A DNA stretch of 64,000 nt from an uncultured Eubacteriales bacterium (GCA_934454125.1 CAKSFA010000004.1:1-64000); one strand, 5' to 3'; shown: positions 34,525-43,938, numbered from the stretch's first letter. Numbers and translations are program-made. The notes: generated by a model from the sequence alone, not told the origin.

Positions 34525-34542
34525 ACTATAACCCATTATAGT
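34525..34542. promoter_or_regulatory. Perfect palindrome upstream of the cooS promoter (possible operator)
   Basis: ACTATAA and TTATAGT are perfect 7-bp inverted arms around four bases, ending 11 bp upstream of the cooS -35 box. The Rrf2 regulator gene is immediately upstream and LysR is in the operon; either could bind here. Which one is unknown. Confidence 0.55.
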
Positions 34543-34556
34543 CTTCTGCTAAGTCC

Positions 34557-34592
34557 GTAAAAAACAAAAGAGCCGCTCACTGCAGGCTCTTT
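34557..34592 (-). terminator. Intrinsic terminator of the Rrf2-regulator gene
   Basis: On the minus strand AAAGAGCC (34592-34585) pairs with GGCTCTTT (34574-34567) around a 10-nt loop, followed by a T-rich tail. Confidence 0.85.
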
Positions 34593-34593
34593 G

Positions 34594-35022
34594 TCAAATC
34601 ACATAAAAATCTCCGCCGTCCATCTGTCCGGCCAATTCTCCTACTGTCATACCCTCTAAATAATCATCAATCAATCGGTACAACTCCTGCCACACCCGCT
34701 GTGTCTTGCACCCCGCCGCCTGCGGACATTCCTGCGCACTCTCCGCACAAATCGCTGGTTCCAGAGAGCGTTCGGTCACTTTGAGCACACGCCCAATTGT
34801 CAGATCAAACGGGTCCACTTTCAAACGATAGCCACCACCCTTGCCGCGCATACCCTGAATGATACCCGCCTTGCTCATCATCACCATGATGCTTTCTAAA
34901 TATTTTTCCGAGATTCCCTGACGCTTTGCAAGATCCTTTAGCGGCACAAACACACCGTTGTTATGCTCAGCCAAATCCACGATTACCCGCAGGGCATATT
35001 TTCCGCGCGTCGAAATCCACAT
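34594..35022 (-). CDS. Rrf2-family transcriptional regulator with three cysteines
   Basis: A 142-residue winged-helix regulator of the IscR/CymR/NsrR family. The N-terminus WISTRGKYALRVIVDLAEH and the DNA-binding region RQGISEKYLESIM, GMRGKGGGYRL are typical. Three spaced cysteines in ICAESAQECPQAAGCKT resemble the Fe-S ligands of IscR-type sensors. It lies upstream of cooS on the same strand but has its own terminator, so it is probably a separate unit. No isc/suf or cysteine genes are adjacent. A role as an Fe-S, redox or NO sensor controlling cooS is inference. Confidence 0.9.
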   Translation of the reverse strand: MWISTRGKYALRVIVDLAEHNNGVFVPLKDLAKRQGISEKYLESIMVMMSKAGIIQGMRGKGGGYRLKVDPFDLTIGRVLKVTERSLEPAICAESAQECPQAAGCKTQRVWQELYRLIDDYLEGMTVGELAGQMDGGDFYVI

Positions 35023-35180
35023 CTCACTTTCCCTCGTTCCGTTCGTATTTTAATAAACCTATTATGCACCAATGTTAAAGGGATTTCAACCCCCAAAAAC
35101 ACTTCTGCTCTCATTCTTCTGTTATCTGCACCAACCAATGCGCATACAGATAGAAAAAATACAAAAACTGAGGTCACATC

Positions 35181-36719
35181 ATGCAAAAAAGACGTTTTCT
35201 GCTTCACGCACTGTTGCTTACCGCCTCTTCCATTCTTCTACGCGCTAGCAGTATGGGGTATCGCACCTATCTTTCTACCAAAATCGGCACAGACGGTATG
35301 GGGCTTTACCAACTCGTACTTTCTGTTTTTCTGCTTGCTGTCACAGTTTCCACATCCGGGGTCAGCCTTGCTGTCACACGTATTGTCTCCAAAATTTTAG
35401 CTGCCGGCTGTCCGGCACAGGTCAAATCTGCCGTACGCAAATGCATCGTACTGGCGTTGTTATTCAGTCTTGCCGCATTGATACTACTCTTCTGCGCCTC
35501 CAACGCCATTGCCACCCATCTGCTGGGCGATACCCGCGTAGCGCTGTCGCTGCGTCTGCTTGCAGTCGGCCTTCCCGCCATGGCATGTTCCTCCTGCCTA
35601 AAAGGTTATTTTCTAGCCTTGCGCGGTGCAACCAAATCCGCCTGCACCGAACTGTTCGAGCAATTTGCCACCATCTCTGCCGTTGTTGCCCTGTTTACCT
35701 TTGCCGCTCCTTCCGGCCTTACATACGCCTGCGCCGCAGTCATGCTAGGCTCCACATTCGGCGAGCTTTGCTCCTGCGCATTGTCCTTTTTCTTTTTCGC
35801 TCTGCAAAAGCCACGCGGAGCATTGGTGCCTTATCCTATGTCTGCCGCTTGCAAAGATATGTCCCACATCGCTCTGCCGATCATGGTAGGCTCTCTGCTG
35901 CGTAGCGGCCTTGCCACTGCAGAGCAGCTCCTCATTCCTCGCGGGCTACAGCGGTACGGTGCCTCTGTCTCCACCGCCCTCTCTCAATACGGCATCCTCC
36001 ACGGTATGACACTGCCACTGCTATTATTTCCTGCCGCATTTCTCACCGCTTTTGCCTCTCTACTTGTCCCTGAAGTCGCCCGCGCCCATGCATTGCAACA
36101 TCGCCGCACCATTCGCCGCACCGCTGCCCGTGCCCTGCGTTTAACTCTACTGTTTTCGTTCCTAGCTGCAGCTTGTTGCTTTGCCTTTTCGCAGCCACTT
36201 TGCACACTGCTGTACCAAAACTCACAAGCAGGAGTACTCCTGAGATTTCTATCCCCACTACTCCCCCTGATGTATCTCGATGCCGTTGTCGATGCATTGC
36301 TCAAAGGTTTAGATGAACAAACCTTCTCCGTACACTGCAACTTTGCAGATGCCTCCATGCGCACACTGCTGGTCTGGTTACTGCTGCCATATACCGGCCT
36401 TCCAGGCTATTTATGTATCTTATTTTTCAGCGTCATCTTTAATGCCGCGCTCAGTCTGCACCGCCTGTGCAAGGTCACACGTCTGTCGTTCCCACTGGGC
36501 AAGCTTGTCGTGCGCCCAATCCTGTGCAGTGCCTGCGCCGTATTGCCGGGCACATTATTGCTTCCATTTGCAACATCCTGGCCGGCATGGATCTCTCTAT
36601 GCGCTGTATTGCTCCTCTCCTGTCTGCTGTACGCAGTTCTGCTGCGTATCACCGGCGCCTGCACCAAGCATGATCTCTCCTATTTCAAATCTCTCCTGCG
36701 CCCCTCCCTCAACTCCTAA
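35181..36719 (+). CDS. SpoVB/MurJ-like polysaccharide flippase family protein
   Basis: A 512-residue integral membrane protein of the MOP superfamily with 12-14 hydrophobic segments. The N-terminal ASSILLRASSMGYRTYLSTK followed by IGTDGMGLYQLVLSVF is characteristic of stage V sporulation protein B and related lipid-linked glycan flippases. It has many Cys, Ala and Leu residues. The ATG at 35181 has GAGG upstream. It is a single gene, divergent from the Rrf2 regulator and convergent with tyrA. Function in spore cortex or wall-precursor flipping is inferred from family; other sporulation genes are not in the window. Confidence 0.82.
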   Translation: MQKRRFLLHALLLTASSILLRASSMGYRTYLSTKIGTDGMGLYQLVLSVFLLAVTVSTSGVSLAVTRIVSKILAAGCPAQVKSAVRKCIVLALLFSLAALILLFCASNAIATHLLGDTRVALSLRLLAVGLPAMACSSCLKGYFLALRGATKSACTELFEQFATISAVVALFTFAAPSGLTYACAAVMLGSTFGELCSCALSFFFFALQKPRGALVPYPMSAACKDMSHIALPIMVGSLLRSGLATAEQLLIPRGLQRYGASVSTALSQYGILHGMTLPLLLFPAAFLTAFASLLVPEVARAHALQHRRTIRRTAARALRLTLLFSFLAAACCFAFSQPLCTLLYQNSQAGVLLRFLSPLLPLMYLDAVVDALLKGLDEQTFSVHCNFADASMRTLLVWLLLPYTGLPGYLCILFFSVIFNAALSLHRLCKVTRLSFPLGKLVVRPILCSACAVLPGTLLLPFATSWPAWISLCAVLLLSCLLYAVLLRITGACTKHDLSYFKSLLRPSLNS

Positions 36720-36863
36720 GCTCACAAACAACATCAAATCATTCCGCCACACTCCATCTCTCCCTACACATCCTTACTCACTCATGCCTCTTTAAAACCT
36801 GATAATCCCCTTACCTCTCTCCAACCTGATTCAAATTCCACCAGCTTTATCATCCAAAAATAC
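36720..36863. other. Intergenic C-rich spacer without a gene
   Basis: Pyrimidine-rich region between the flippase gene and the tyrA terminator. I see no RNA gene or clear regulatory site in it. Confidence 0.5.
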
Positions 36864-36895
36864 CAAAAAAAGCGACTGCATTTCCGCAGTCGCTC
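36864..36895 (-). terminator. Intrinsic terminator of the aro operon
   Basis: On the minus strand AGCGACTGC (36894-36886) pairs perfectly with GCAGTCGCT (36879-36871), followed by seven T. It lies about 25 nt after the tyrA stop. Confidence 0.92.
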
Positions 36896-36918
36896 CATTT
36901 GTGTTATACGAAGTATTT

Positions 36919-37773
36919 TTACTGGTCAAATTTGCTCCGTCTCTGCGCCGCCTGCGCAAATAGCCGTTTGATTTCAACCGCATCCTCTTTTGCAATCGTC
37001 TCTTTCAACCGTTCTAGCTCGGCAATAAAATCATCAATTTCGCTTACCAAATTCTCTTTATTTAAGAAAAACAGCTCGCTCCACAATTCCCCATTAATTT
37101 TTGCGATTCTCGTCAGCTCTCGAAACGAATCTCCGGTATACTCCTTCAGGTGCGTGTTATCGCTGGTATTCATCAGGCTCACAGCCACCGCGTGCGTTAG
37201 TTGTGATACAAACCCAATCATTTTGTCATGCTCCCGCGGAGTAAGCACTGTAACACGCCCAAACCCTAGCAATTCCGCCATTTCCCGCACAAACAAAATC
37301 CCGCGATCTGTATTTTTCTCAGTCGGTGTAATCAAAAAATTCGCTCCCAAAAATAACGAAGCATCGCTGTTTTCTACACCGCTTACTTCTCGTCCCGCCA
37401 TCGGGTGAGAAGCAATAAACTCCACGTCATCGCGCTCCAACAACGTCTGTGCACGCTCCACAATTCCACATTTCACACCGCTTACATCCGTCAAAATTGC
37501 GCCCGATTTAAACCATACTCCATTGCGGGCAATCCACTCACACATCACCTTTGGATACAGCCCGAACACCACAAAATCCGCAGCAGCAATCAGCTCTGAA
37601 TCCTCCTGTATACTGCCTGCATCAATGATACCGTTTTCCAACGCATAATCAATCGTATCCTGTCCGCGACTAATGGCATAAACCCTGTATCCATGCTGCT
37701 TCAGACCCCTTGCATAGCTGCCGCCAATCAGTCCCAAACCCACGATTAAAACCGTACTGTCCTTTGCAATCAC
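36919..37773 (-). CDS. tyrA: Prephenate dehydrogenase
   Basis: Oxidative decarboxylation of prephenate to 4-hydroxyphenylpyruvate, the tyrosine branch. The 284-residue protein has the NAD-binding motif VLIVGLGLIGGSYARGLK, then VSGVKCGIVERAQTLL, FIASHPMAGREVSGVENSDA and the helical domain segment MIGFVSQLTHAVAVSLMN. It has no fused chorismate mutase or ACT domain. The start is GTG at 37773, overlapping the aroA stop as GTGA, with GAGGTG eight bases upstream. Last gene of the aro operon. Confidence 0.95.
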   Translation of the reverse strand: MIAKDSTVLIVGLGLIGGSYARGLKQHGYRVYAISRGQDTIDYALENGIIDAGSIQEDSELIAAADFVVFGLYPKVMCEWIARNGVWFKSGAILTDVSGVKCGIVERAQTLLERDDVEFIASHPMAGREVSGVENSDASLFLGANFLITPTEKNTDRGILFVREMAELLGFGRVTVLTPREHDKMIGFVSQLTHAVAVSLMNTSDNTHLKEYTGDSFRELTRIAKINGELWSELFFLNKENLVSEIDDFIAELERLKETIAKEDAVEIKRLFAQAAQRRSKFDQ

Positions 37774-39038
37774 GACTGTATCACCTCTATTTTCGCTCCA
37801 ATTTTCTTGATGTCATCAAAAAACTGTGGGTAAGATTTACCAATGCATTCCGCTCCATCAATCACCACAGGTGTTTCACTGCACAACGCCGCAATCGTCA
37901 AGCTCATCACAATGCGGTGATCGGTATGGCCACACAATGTCTGCACACAGCGATACGGCGGTCCGGCAGCAATCCGAATTTCATCCTGATCTGAGCTGAT
38001 CTCCACCCCAAATTTACGCAACTCCTGCTCCATCGCTGCAATCCTGTCAGATTCTTTGTATCGCAAGCGCGCCGCATGATAAATGCGCATCTCACCCTTT
38101 GCAAACATACCCAGCACCGTTAAAACCGGACCCAAATCCGGGCAGTCTGCAAGATCAATTTCCGTTGCACAAAGTACACTTTTTCGCACTAGCCATCCCT
38201 GCTCCCGTGGCTCTATTTTGCAACCGCACGCCTGCAAAATCTGCACAATCGCCCGGTCCCCCTGCAACGAATCCGGCGCAATCCCAGTGCACTCCAAATC
38301 ATGCCCAATCGCTGCCAAAACGGCATAAAATGCCATCTGTGAGTAGTCCCCCTCCACAGTATGGTCACAAGCAGAATATGTTTGGCCACCAGGTATTTCC
38401 AACGTCAAATCATCCAAAAAACGTGCGGTTACGCCAAAGGTTTGCAGCATCTGCAATGTCAGCGCAATATAAGAGCGCGACTCAAACGGCGGCAAAATAT
38501 GCACCACCGAATCCTGCTCCAGCAGCGGCAACGCAAACAGTAACCCCGTAATAAACTGAGAGCTAACGCTGCCGTCTATCGTATAGTGCCCAGCTTTCAG
38601 CGCTCCCTGCACCGTCAGGCAGTCTTCCGTTTGCACAAACATGTGCCCTTGTTCAGTGAACAGTTTCTCATACACGCCCTGGGGGCGCTTTAGTAAACGA
38701 TTTCTGCCCAAAAACGTCATTTTTTGCCCAGATAGCGTAAACAGCGGCACAAAAAAGCGCAACGTTGATCCCGATTCTCCGCAATCCACCGTAAGGGGAG
38801 ATTGCGGCAAACTTGCAATGCCGTCCACAATCACAGCATCAGGCTGTTCTATAATCTGAGCCCCCAACGCCCGCATTCCCGCAATCGTTGCCAAAATATC
38901 CTCCGAATACGCAATGTTCGAAACCACGCTTCTTCCCTTTGCCAGTGCAGCGCACATAATCGCACGGTGCGCCATACTTTTACTTGGCGGTATGCGCACC
39001 ATGCCGGCACAGGTAGAGGGATACACCTTCACCTGCAT
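37770..39038 (-). CDS. aroA: 3-phosphoshikimate 1-carboxyvinyltransferase (EPSP synthase)
   Basis: Joins shikimate 3-phosphate with phosphoenolpyruvate. The 422-residue protein has the N-terminal IPPSKSMAHRAIMCAALA, the GESGSTLRFFVPLF motif, TIDGSVSSQFITGLLFALPL and the C-terminal signature RLRYKESDRIAAMEQELRKF. The ATG at 39038 is family-consistent and has AGGGA upstream. It starts one base after the aroF stop. Confidence 0.95.
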   Translation of the reverse strand: MQVKVYPSTCAGMVRIPPSKSMAHRAIMCAALAKGRSVVSNIAYSEDILATIAGMRALGAQIIEQPDAVIVDGIASLPQSPLTVDCGESGSTLRFFVPLFTLSGQKMTFLGRNRLLKRPQGVYEKLFTEQGHMFVQTEDCLTVQGALKAGHYTIDGSVSSQFITGLLFALPLLEQDSVVHILPPFESRSYIALTLQMLQTFGVTARFLDDLTLEIPGGQTYSACDHTVEGDYSQMAFYAVLAAIGHDLECTGIAPDSLQGDRAIVQILQACGCKIEPREQGWLVRKSVLCATEIDLADCPDLGPVLTVLGMFAKGEMRIYHAARLRYKESDRIAAMEQELRKFGVEISSDQDEIRIAAGPPYRCVQTLCGHTDHRIVMSLTIAALCSETPVVIDGAECIGKSYPQFFDDIKKIGAKIEVIQS

Positions 39039-39039
39039 C

Positions 39040-40056
39040 TTACATTTCCCTGCCAATCACGTTGGCAATTTTTCTGCCTTTTTCAATCAGCGTTTTCAAA
39101 GCCTGCGGTGTAATCGTCTGCGCACCATCCGACCATGCACATTCAGGGTTTTCATGCACTTCAATAATCAAACCATCCGCACCCGCTGCAATCGCCGCCA
39201 GAGACATCGACTCCACCAACTTGCGGTCTCCTGTTGCATGCGACGGATCGATCACAATGGGCAAATGCGTCTTACTTTTGATAATCGGTATCACACTCAA
39301 ATCAAGCGTATTGCGGGTATACGTCTCAAAAGTACGAATTCCACGCTCACACATAATCACGTTCTCATTGCCGCCGGCCATAATATATTCGGCCGCCATA
39401 ATCCATTCTTCCATTGTGTTGGCAAGTCCACGCTTGAGCAGTACCGGCTTGGTGCTTTTACCCAACGCCTTGAGCAAATCAAAGTTCTGCATATTGCGTG
39501 CACCCACCTGAATCAAATCCACATACTGCTCAAATTCCTCCAGCTTGTTCTCGCTCATCAGCTCACTGACAACCGGCAGTCCATAGGCCTGTTTTGCTTT
39601 GTACAGGCATTTGAGTCCCTCAACCCCCATGCCCTGAAATGAATATGGAGAAGTACGCGGCTTATAAGCTCCTCCCCGCAGCATCGTGGCACCAGCCTGT
39701 TTGATCTCTTCTACAATGCGCATCGTTGGTTCCGCTCCCTCAACAGAGCAGGGGCCGCCAATCACCACAATTTTCTCATTGCCACCCACCTTCACACCCG
39801 CAACATCAATCACCGAATCCAGCGGGTGAAACAAACGGTTTGCTTTCTTATAAGGTGCAGCAATCCGTTTTACATTGTCCACATAAGGGTTGGCCTTAAT
39901 CATCCGGTCGTCCAACACGGTCGTGTCACCCACCACGCCAAACACATTATAATTCGTTCCCTGAATCATCGTAACCTTTACGCCTTTTTCCTCAATGGCG
40001 TTCACCAAATTTTGTATCTCCTGCTCAGGAGCATCCTTTTTCATCGTAATAATCAT
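39040..40056 (-). CDS. aroF: 3-deoxy-7-phosphoheptulonate synthase, type Ibeta with N-terminal regulatory domain
   Basis: First enzyme of the shikimate pathway, condensing erythrose 4-phosphate and phosphoenolpyruvate. In the 338-residue protein, residues 1-70 form a ferredoxin-like regulatory domain (MIITMKKDAPEQEIQNLVNA). The barrel has VVIGGPCSVEG, RGGAYKPRTSPYSFQG, VLLKRGLANTMEEWIMAAEY and PIVIDPSHATGDRKLV. The regulatory domain in this subgroup usually responds to tyrosine, phenylalanine or chorismate/prephenate; which one is not evident here. Confidence 0.95.
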   Translation of the reverse strand: MIITMKKDAPEQEIQNLVNAIEEKGVKVTMIQGTNYNVFGVVGDTTVLDDRMIKANPYVDNVKRIAAPYKKANRLFHPLDSVIDVAGVKVGGNEKIVVIGGPCSVEGAEPTMRIVEEIKQAGATMLRGGAYKPRTSPYSFQGMGVEGLKCLYKAKQAYGLPVVSELMSENKLEEFEQYVDLIQVGARNMQNFDLLKALGKSTKPVLLKRGLANTMEEWIMAAEYIMAGGNENVIMCERGIRTFETYTRNTLDLSVIPIIKSKTHLPIVIDPSHATGDRKLVESMSLAAIAAGADGLIIEVHENPECAWSDGAQTITPQALKTLIEKGRKIANVIGREM

Positions 40057-40063
40057 AACACTT

Positions 40064-40519
40064 CTATCCTTTCCGCGCCGCTCCAGGCTGCGTTAATTGT
40101 TCTTTCAATAATCGAATCGCAGTGCGATATCCGGCAATTCCCTGTCCTGCCACCGTGGCAAAACACGCCTGCCCTGCATAAGAGATCTGCCGAAATGCCT
40201 CACGCTGCACAATATCCGAGATATGTACCTCAACCGCGGGCAGTGCCACTGCTTTTAAAGCGTCCAGCACTGCAATGCTGGTATGTGTATACGCCGCAGG
40301 GTTGATAATAATACCCTGCGCATTGCCATAAGCACGTTGAATTTCATCTACCAGCGCACCCTCATGGTTGCTTTGAAACAGCTCAACTGCAACACCATAC
40401 TCCTGTGCCGCCTGCCGCACTGTTTCCTCCAAATCCGTATAGGTTTCATAACCATAAACCGCAGGTTCACGAATCCCCAGCAAATTTAAATTAGGCCCAT
40501 TGATGACGAAGAATTTCAT
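40064..40519 (-). CDS. aroQ: 3-dehydroquinate dehydratase, type II
   Basis: Dehydrates 3-dehydroquinate to 3-dehydroshikimate. The 151-residue protein starts MKFFVINGPNLNLLGIREP. The catalytic tyrosine is in VYGYETYTD, and FQSNHEGALVD and the histidine-containing VEVHISDIVQRE are present; this is the dodecameric type. The start region overlaps the end of the aroE-aroK gene by about 30 bp; I prefer the second of two adjacent ATG codons because GGAGG is six bases from it. Confidence 0.95.
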   Translation of the reverse strand: MKFFVINGPNLNLLGIREPAVYGYETYTDLEETVRQAAQEYGVAVELFQSNHEGALVDEIQRAYGNAQGIIINPAAYTHTSIAVLDALKAVALPAVEVHISDIVQREAFRQISYAGQACFATVAGQGIAGYRTAIRLLKEQLTQPGAARKG

Positions 40520-41774
40520 CATATCCCTCCAAAATCGTGCGCATCAGCTCATCCAGCTCCTGCTGCGAAATCTCCATCGGGTAATTATTGGCAATCCACA
40601 AATCGCCATAGCTTCGATACAGCGGATACCGCTCACGATAAAGCTGTTCCACCGCCTCTGCACTGCTCGAAAGCGGGCGGTCATCCGTCACCAACAGATG
40701 CTGCAAATCCCGGTCAATAAATACCACCACGCCATTTTGTTTCAGCCGTTTCATATTTTGCGGGTTCTTCACAGCACCGCCGCCGGTTGCAATAATCAAC
40801 CCGTTTTTCTGTGCCAGTTCCGCAATCACCTGCTGTTCCAACTCCCGAAAATACGCTTCTCCGTGCTGTGCAAAAATCTCTTTAATCGGTATGCCCGCAC
40901 GCGCTTCAATCATAGCGTCAGTATCCACAAATTCCTTGTCGATATATCTGCTCAGCGCCTGTCCTGTCAAAGTCTTGCCACTGCTTGGCATGCCAATCAG
41001 CACAAGATTCGTCAACTGTTTCAGCAACGCAACCGTAATCTGTCCAATCACTTCATCAGGTAATGGACGCAGCAAAAAGTGCTCTGCGGCAAATTTTGCC
41101 TGCGCCACCAGCATCTGCAAACCGTTTACCGCCTGCATCCCAAGCGCCTCGGCCTGCTGCAACAAACGAGTCTTGAGCGGGTTATAAATCGCATCAATCA
41201 CCGCACTACACTGCGAAAACACCGTCAAGTCAAGCGGAGCCGCATCACACTCAGGATACATCCCACACGGAGAGGCATTGACCACCACCTCCACATCGGT
41301 ATGCATCACACACTGTTCATATGAAATCACACCTGGTCTTTGCATGCGTCCTGCCACAATGATTTCCCTAGCACCCTGCTGTTTGGCAACCGCAGTCACT
41401 GTCTTGCATGTACCGCCACTGCCACAAATCAGCACCTTTTTGCCCTGCATCGAAATCCCGTGCACCTGCAAATTGTATAAAAAACCGGCAAAGTCTGTAT
41501 TATACCCAATCAACCGGCCATCTCGGTTCACAATGGTATTCACCGCACCAATTGCCTTTGCCGCATTGTCCAATTCGTCGCAATAAGATATCACATCCTG
41601 CTTATACGGTATGGTCACATTGATCGCCCGAAACTGCTTTGCCTGCATAAACGACGGCAGCTCCTGCTTGGGCAGCGGGTGCAGCTCATAGGTATAATCT
41701 GCCAGTCTTTCATGAATCAGTTTTGAAAAACTGTGCCCCAATTTTTCCCCAATCAAACCATATTCCACGCTCAC
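40491..41774 (-). CDS. aroE-aroK: Fused shikimate dehydrogenase - shikimate kinase
   Basis: Two consecutive shikimate-pathway steps on one 427-residue chain. The N-terminal AroE domain (about 1-255) has EYGLIGEKLGHSFSK, the catalytic lysine in INVTIPYKQD, GYNTDFAGF and the NADP-binding LICGSGGTCKTVTA. The C-terminal AroK domain (about 262-427) has the P-loop LVLIGMPSSGKTLTGQAL, DTDAMIEARAGIPIKEIF, GEAYFRELEQQ and ATGGGAV. AroE and AroK are separate proteins in most bacteria. The likely start is GTG at 41774, overlapping the aroC stop as GTGA, with GGAGG upstream; a second GTG two codons later is possible. Confidence 0.93.
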   Translation of the reverse strand: MSVEYGLIGEKLGHSFSKLIHERLADYTYELHPLPKQELPSFMQAKQFRAINVTIPYKQDVISYCDELDNAAKAIGAVNTIVNRDGRLIGYNTDFAGFLYNLQVHGISMQGKKVLICGSGGTCKTVTAVAKQQGAREIIVAGRMQRPGVISYEQCVMHTDVEVVVNASPCGMYPECDAAPLDLTVFSQCSAVIDAIYNPLKTRLLQQAEALGMQAVNGLQMLVAQAKFAAEHFLLRPLPDEVIGQITVALLKQLTNLVLIGMPSSGKTLTGQALSRYIDKEFVDTDAMIEARAGIPIKEIFAQHGEAYFRELEQQVIAELAQKNGLIIATGGGAVKNPQNMKRLKQNGVVVFIDRDLQHLLVTDDRPLSSSAEAVEQLYRERYPLYRSYGDLWIANNYPMEISQQELDELMRTILEGYDEILRHQWA

Positions 41775-42895
41775 ATACCCTCCTCTGTCTGCGGCGGCGC
41801 AGTCCATAAATAACCGTAGCGCGCACAAAATAGATCCACCAGCCCGATGGCCACCATGCTGTCCACCACAACTCTGGCACGGTGAATAATCGCAGGGTCA
41901 TGCCTGCCATGAATTTGCAGCGTTTGATTCTGCTTTGTCTGCAAATCAACCGTTTGCTGCGGCTGATAAATCGACGGCGTTGGCTTGACCACCGTTTTGA
42001 TCACAACCGGCATCCCATTGGTAATGCCGCCGTTAATCCCGCCGTTGTGATTGGTCTGGGTGCGCACCGTACCGTCTTGCATTACAAAGGGGTCGTTTGC
42101 CTGGCTGCCATACAGCTCCGAAAAACCAAAACCCAAGCCAAACTCCACACCCTTAACAGCAGGTACGCTAAACAGCAGTTGCGCCAAAACGCTCTCCACC
42201 GAACCAAAAAACGGCTCTCCGATTCCGGCTGGCAAATTCAGCACCACTGTTTCCAAAATACCACCCACAGAATCCCCATTGGCATGCGCCTGCTCAATGA
42301 GCTGCACCATGCGTTGCTCTGCCTGCAGGCTAATTGCAGGAAAATAACTGCCGTTCAAACGCTCTATCTGCTCAAGCAACGCGCCCTGTTGCTGCGCAAA
42401 GGGATCGTCCTTTATTTCCTTGCAGCTAGCAATATGCGTTGCAATGGTAATTCCCTTCTGGCGCAAAATCTGCAGGCAAATCGCTCCCACAGCAACCAGC
42501 GGCGCTGTGATTCTGCCAGAAAAATGACCACCACCACGGTAATCCTGAAAGCCACCGTATTTTGCAAATGCAGTATAATCCGCATGCGAAGGCCGCAAGC
42601 AATATCTTGTCGCAGCATAGTCTTTGCTGTGCTGACTTTGATTGCGAATCAAAATGCACAGCGGTGTACCGGTAGTATAACCGTCAAAAAAACCGCTGAC
42701 AATTTCAAACTCATCCGCCTCATGCCGCTGTGTCGAAATTTTCCCCTTCGGTTTTCTCCGATCCAGCTGAGCGCGCATAAAATCCAAATCCAGCGCAATG
42801 CCAGGAGCAAGACCATTTACAGTAACGCCAATCGCTGCACCGTGCGATTCTCCAAACAAGCTAATCTGTAAATTTTCACCAAATGTACTTTTCAT
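41771..42895 (-). CDS. aroC: Chorismate synthase
   Basis: FMN-dependent last step of the shikimate pathway, making chorismate. The 374-residue protein starts MKSTFGENLQISLFGESHGA and has RRKPKGKISTQRHEADEFEI, the RPSHADYTAFAKYG segment and DYRGGGHFSGRITAPLVA. Length is normal. It lies 23 bp after aroB and overlaps aroE-aroK. Confidence 0.96.
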   Translation of the reverse strand: MKSTFGENLQISLFGESHGAAIGVTVNGLAPGIALDLDFMRAQLDRRKPKGKISTQRHEADEFEIVSGFFDGYTTGTPLCILIRNQSQHSKDYAATRYCLRPSHADYTAFAKYGGFQDYRGGGHFSGRITAPLVAVGAICLQILRQKGITIATHIASCKEIKDDPFAQQQGALLEQIERLNGSYFPAISLQAEQRMVQLIEQAHANGDSVGGILETVVLNLPAGIGEPFFGSVESVLAQLLFSVPAVKGVEFGLGFGFSELYGSQANDPFVMQDGTVRTQTNHNGGINGGITNGMPVVIKTVVKPTPSIYQPQQTVDLQTKQNQTLQIHGRHDPAIIHRARVVVDSMVAIGLVDLFCARYGYLWTAPPQTEEGM

Positions 42896-42918
42896 GTCCC
42901 GTGCGCTCCGTTTCTATC

Positions 42919-43938
42919 TCATGTTTGTGGTTTCATCTGTTTCAAAAACCGGTGCAATTCCTGCATCGAAACCGTCTCCAGCTTTGCCTTGCCTGCCTGC
43001 GCCACCTTCACCACCGTGATGGAATCCCCCACCGCTTTCTTATCTTTTTGCATCACAGCAAACACCGCGTCCGGGTTATAATCAATATCGCTTTTCAATC
43101 CCAGCTTTTCATAAATACGCAGCACACGCTGACGCAATCGCTCATCCTCCAACATTGGCAAAATCCCAATCGCCACACATTCGCCATGCAAAAGCTGCGA
43201 AAGACCATACACACTCTCAATGCCATGTCCTAGCGTATGTCCCAAATTCAAAATTTTCCGCAGATTCTGCTCTTTCTCATCTTGTTCCACCACTGCTTTT
43301 TTTACCAGCAAAGAGCGATAAATAATTTCATCCACCTGCTCCCGCGGGTCTCCGTTTTCAAACAGCGTCAAAATCGATTCATCATAAATCAGCCCGGCCT
43401 TCACCGCCTCCACCAAGCCATTGACAAAATGGCGCGGCGGCAGGGTCTGCAATGTATCAGAATCCACCAGCACAACGCACGGGTGATAAAAACATCCCAA
43501 AATATTCTTCACGCCACCAAAATTAACAGCAACCTTACCTCCAATGCTGCTGTCAATCTGCGAAAGTGTCGTCGTCGGAATTCCGATAAACGAAACACCC
43601 CGCAAATACGTCGCTGCAACAAAACCCGCCAAATCACCAATCACTCCGCCTCCCAGCGCAATGATGCAGTCGCTTCTGGTAAAATTCAACTCCAGCAACG
43701 TTTGGCACAATTGCTCATACACCGCCAGTGATTTCGCGCCCTCGCCCTGTTTTACAATCTGTGCATACCCCTGCGGGCACTGTTCCAACACGGTCTGCAC
43801 ATATTGCTCCGGCACACCGTCATCGCTGATAACCAACACCTTGCGGTTTAAATCGGCATACTGCGCAATGCGGTGCAGCACACCTCTTTCGATCACAATA
43901 TCATAGCTGTTCTGTGTTAAATTGACCTGTAACTGCAA
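42919..43938 (-). CDS. aroB: 3-dehydroquinate synthase
   Basis: NAD- and metal-dependent cyclisation of DAHP. The 339-residue protein has IALGGGVIGDLAGFVAATYL, the GIPTTTLSQIDSSIGGKVAVN motif, NLGHTLGHGIES (metal ligands) and LLHGECVAIG. First gene of the aro operon; the promoter lies 60-90 bp upstream and no T-box leader is visible. Confidence 0.96.
   Translation of the reverse strand: MQLQVNLTQNSYDIVIERGVLHRIAQYADLNRKVLVISDDGVPEQYVQTVLEQCPQGYAQIVKQGEGAKSLAVYEQLCQTLLELNFTRSDCIIALGGGVIGDLAGFVAATYLRGVSFIGIPTTTLSQIDSSIGGKVAVNFGGVKNILGCFYHPCVVLVDSDTLQTLPPRHFVNGLVEAVKAGLIYDESILTLFENGDPREQVDEIIYRSLLVKKAVVEQDEKEQNLRKILNLGHTLGHGIESVYGLSQLLHGECVAIGILPMLEDERLRQRVLRIYEKLGLKSDIDYNPDAVFAVMQKDKKAVGDSITVVKVAQAGKAKLETVSMQELHRFLKQMKPQT

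Noticed and set aside
28990..35022. Wood-Ljungdahl or energy-conserving CO-oxidation cluster
   Set aside because: No acetyl-CoA synthase, corrinoid protein, CooF, CooC or hydrogenase genes are present beside the CooS-like gene.
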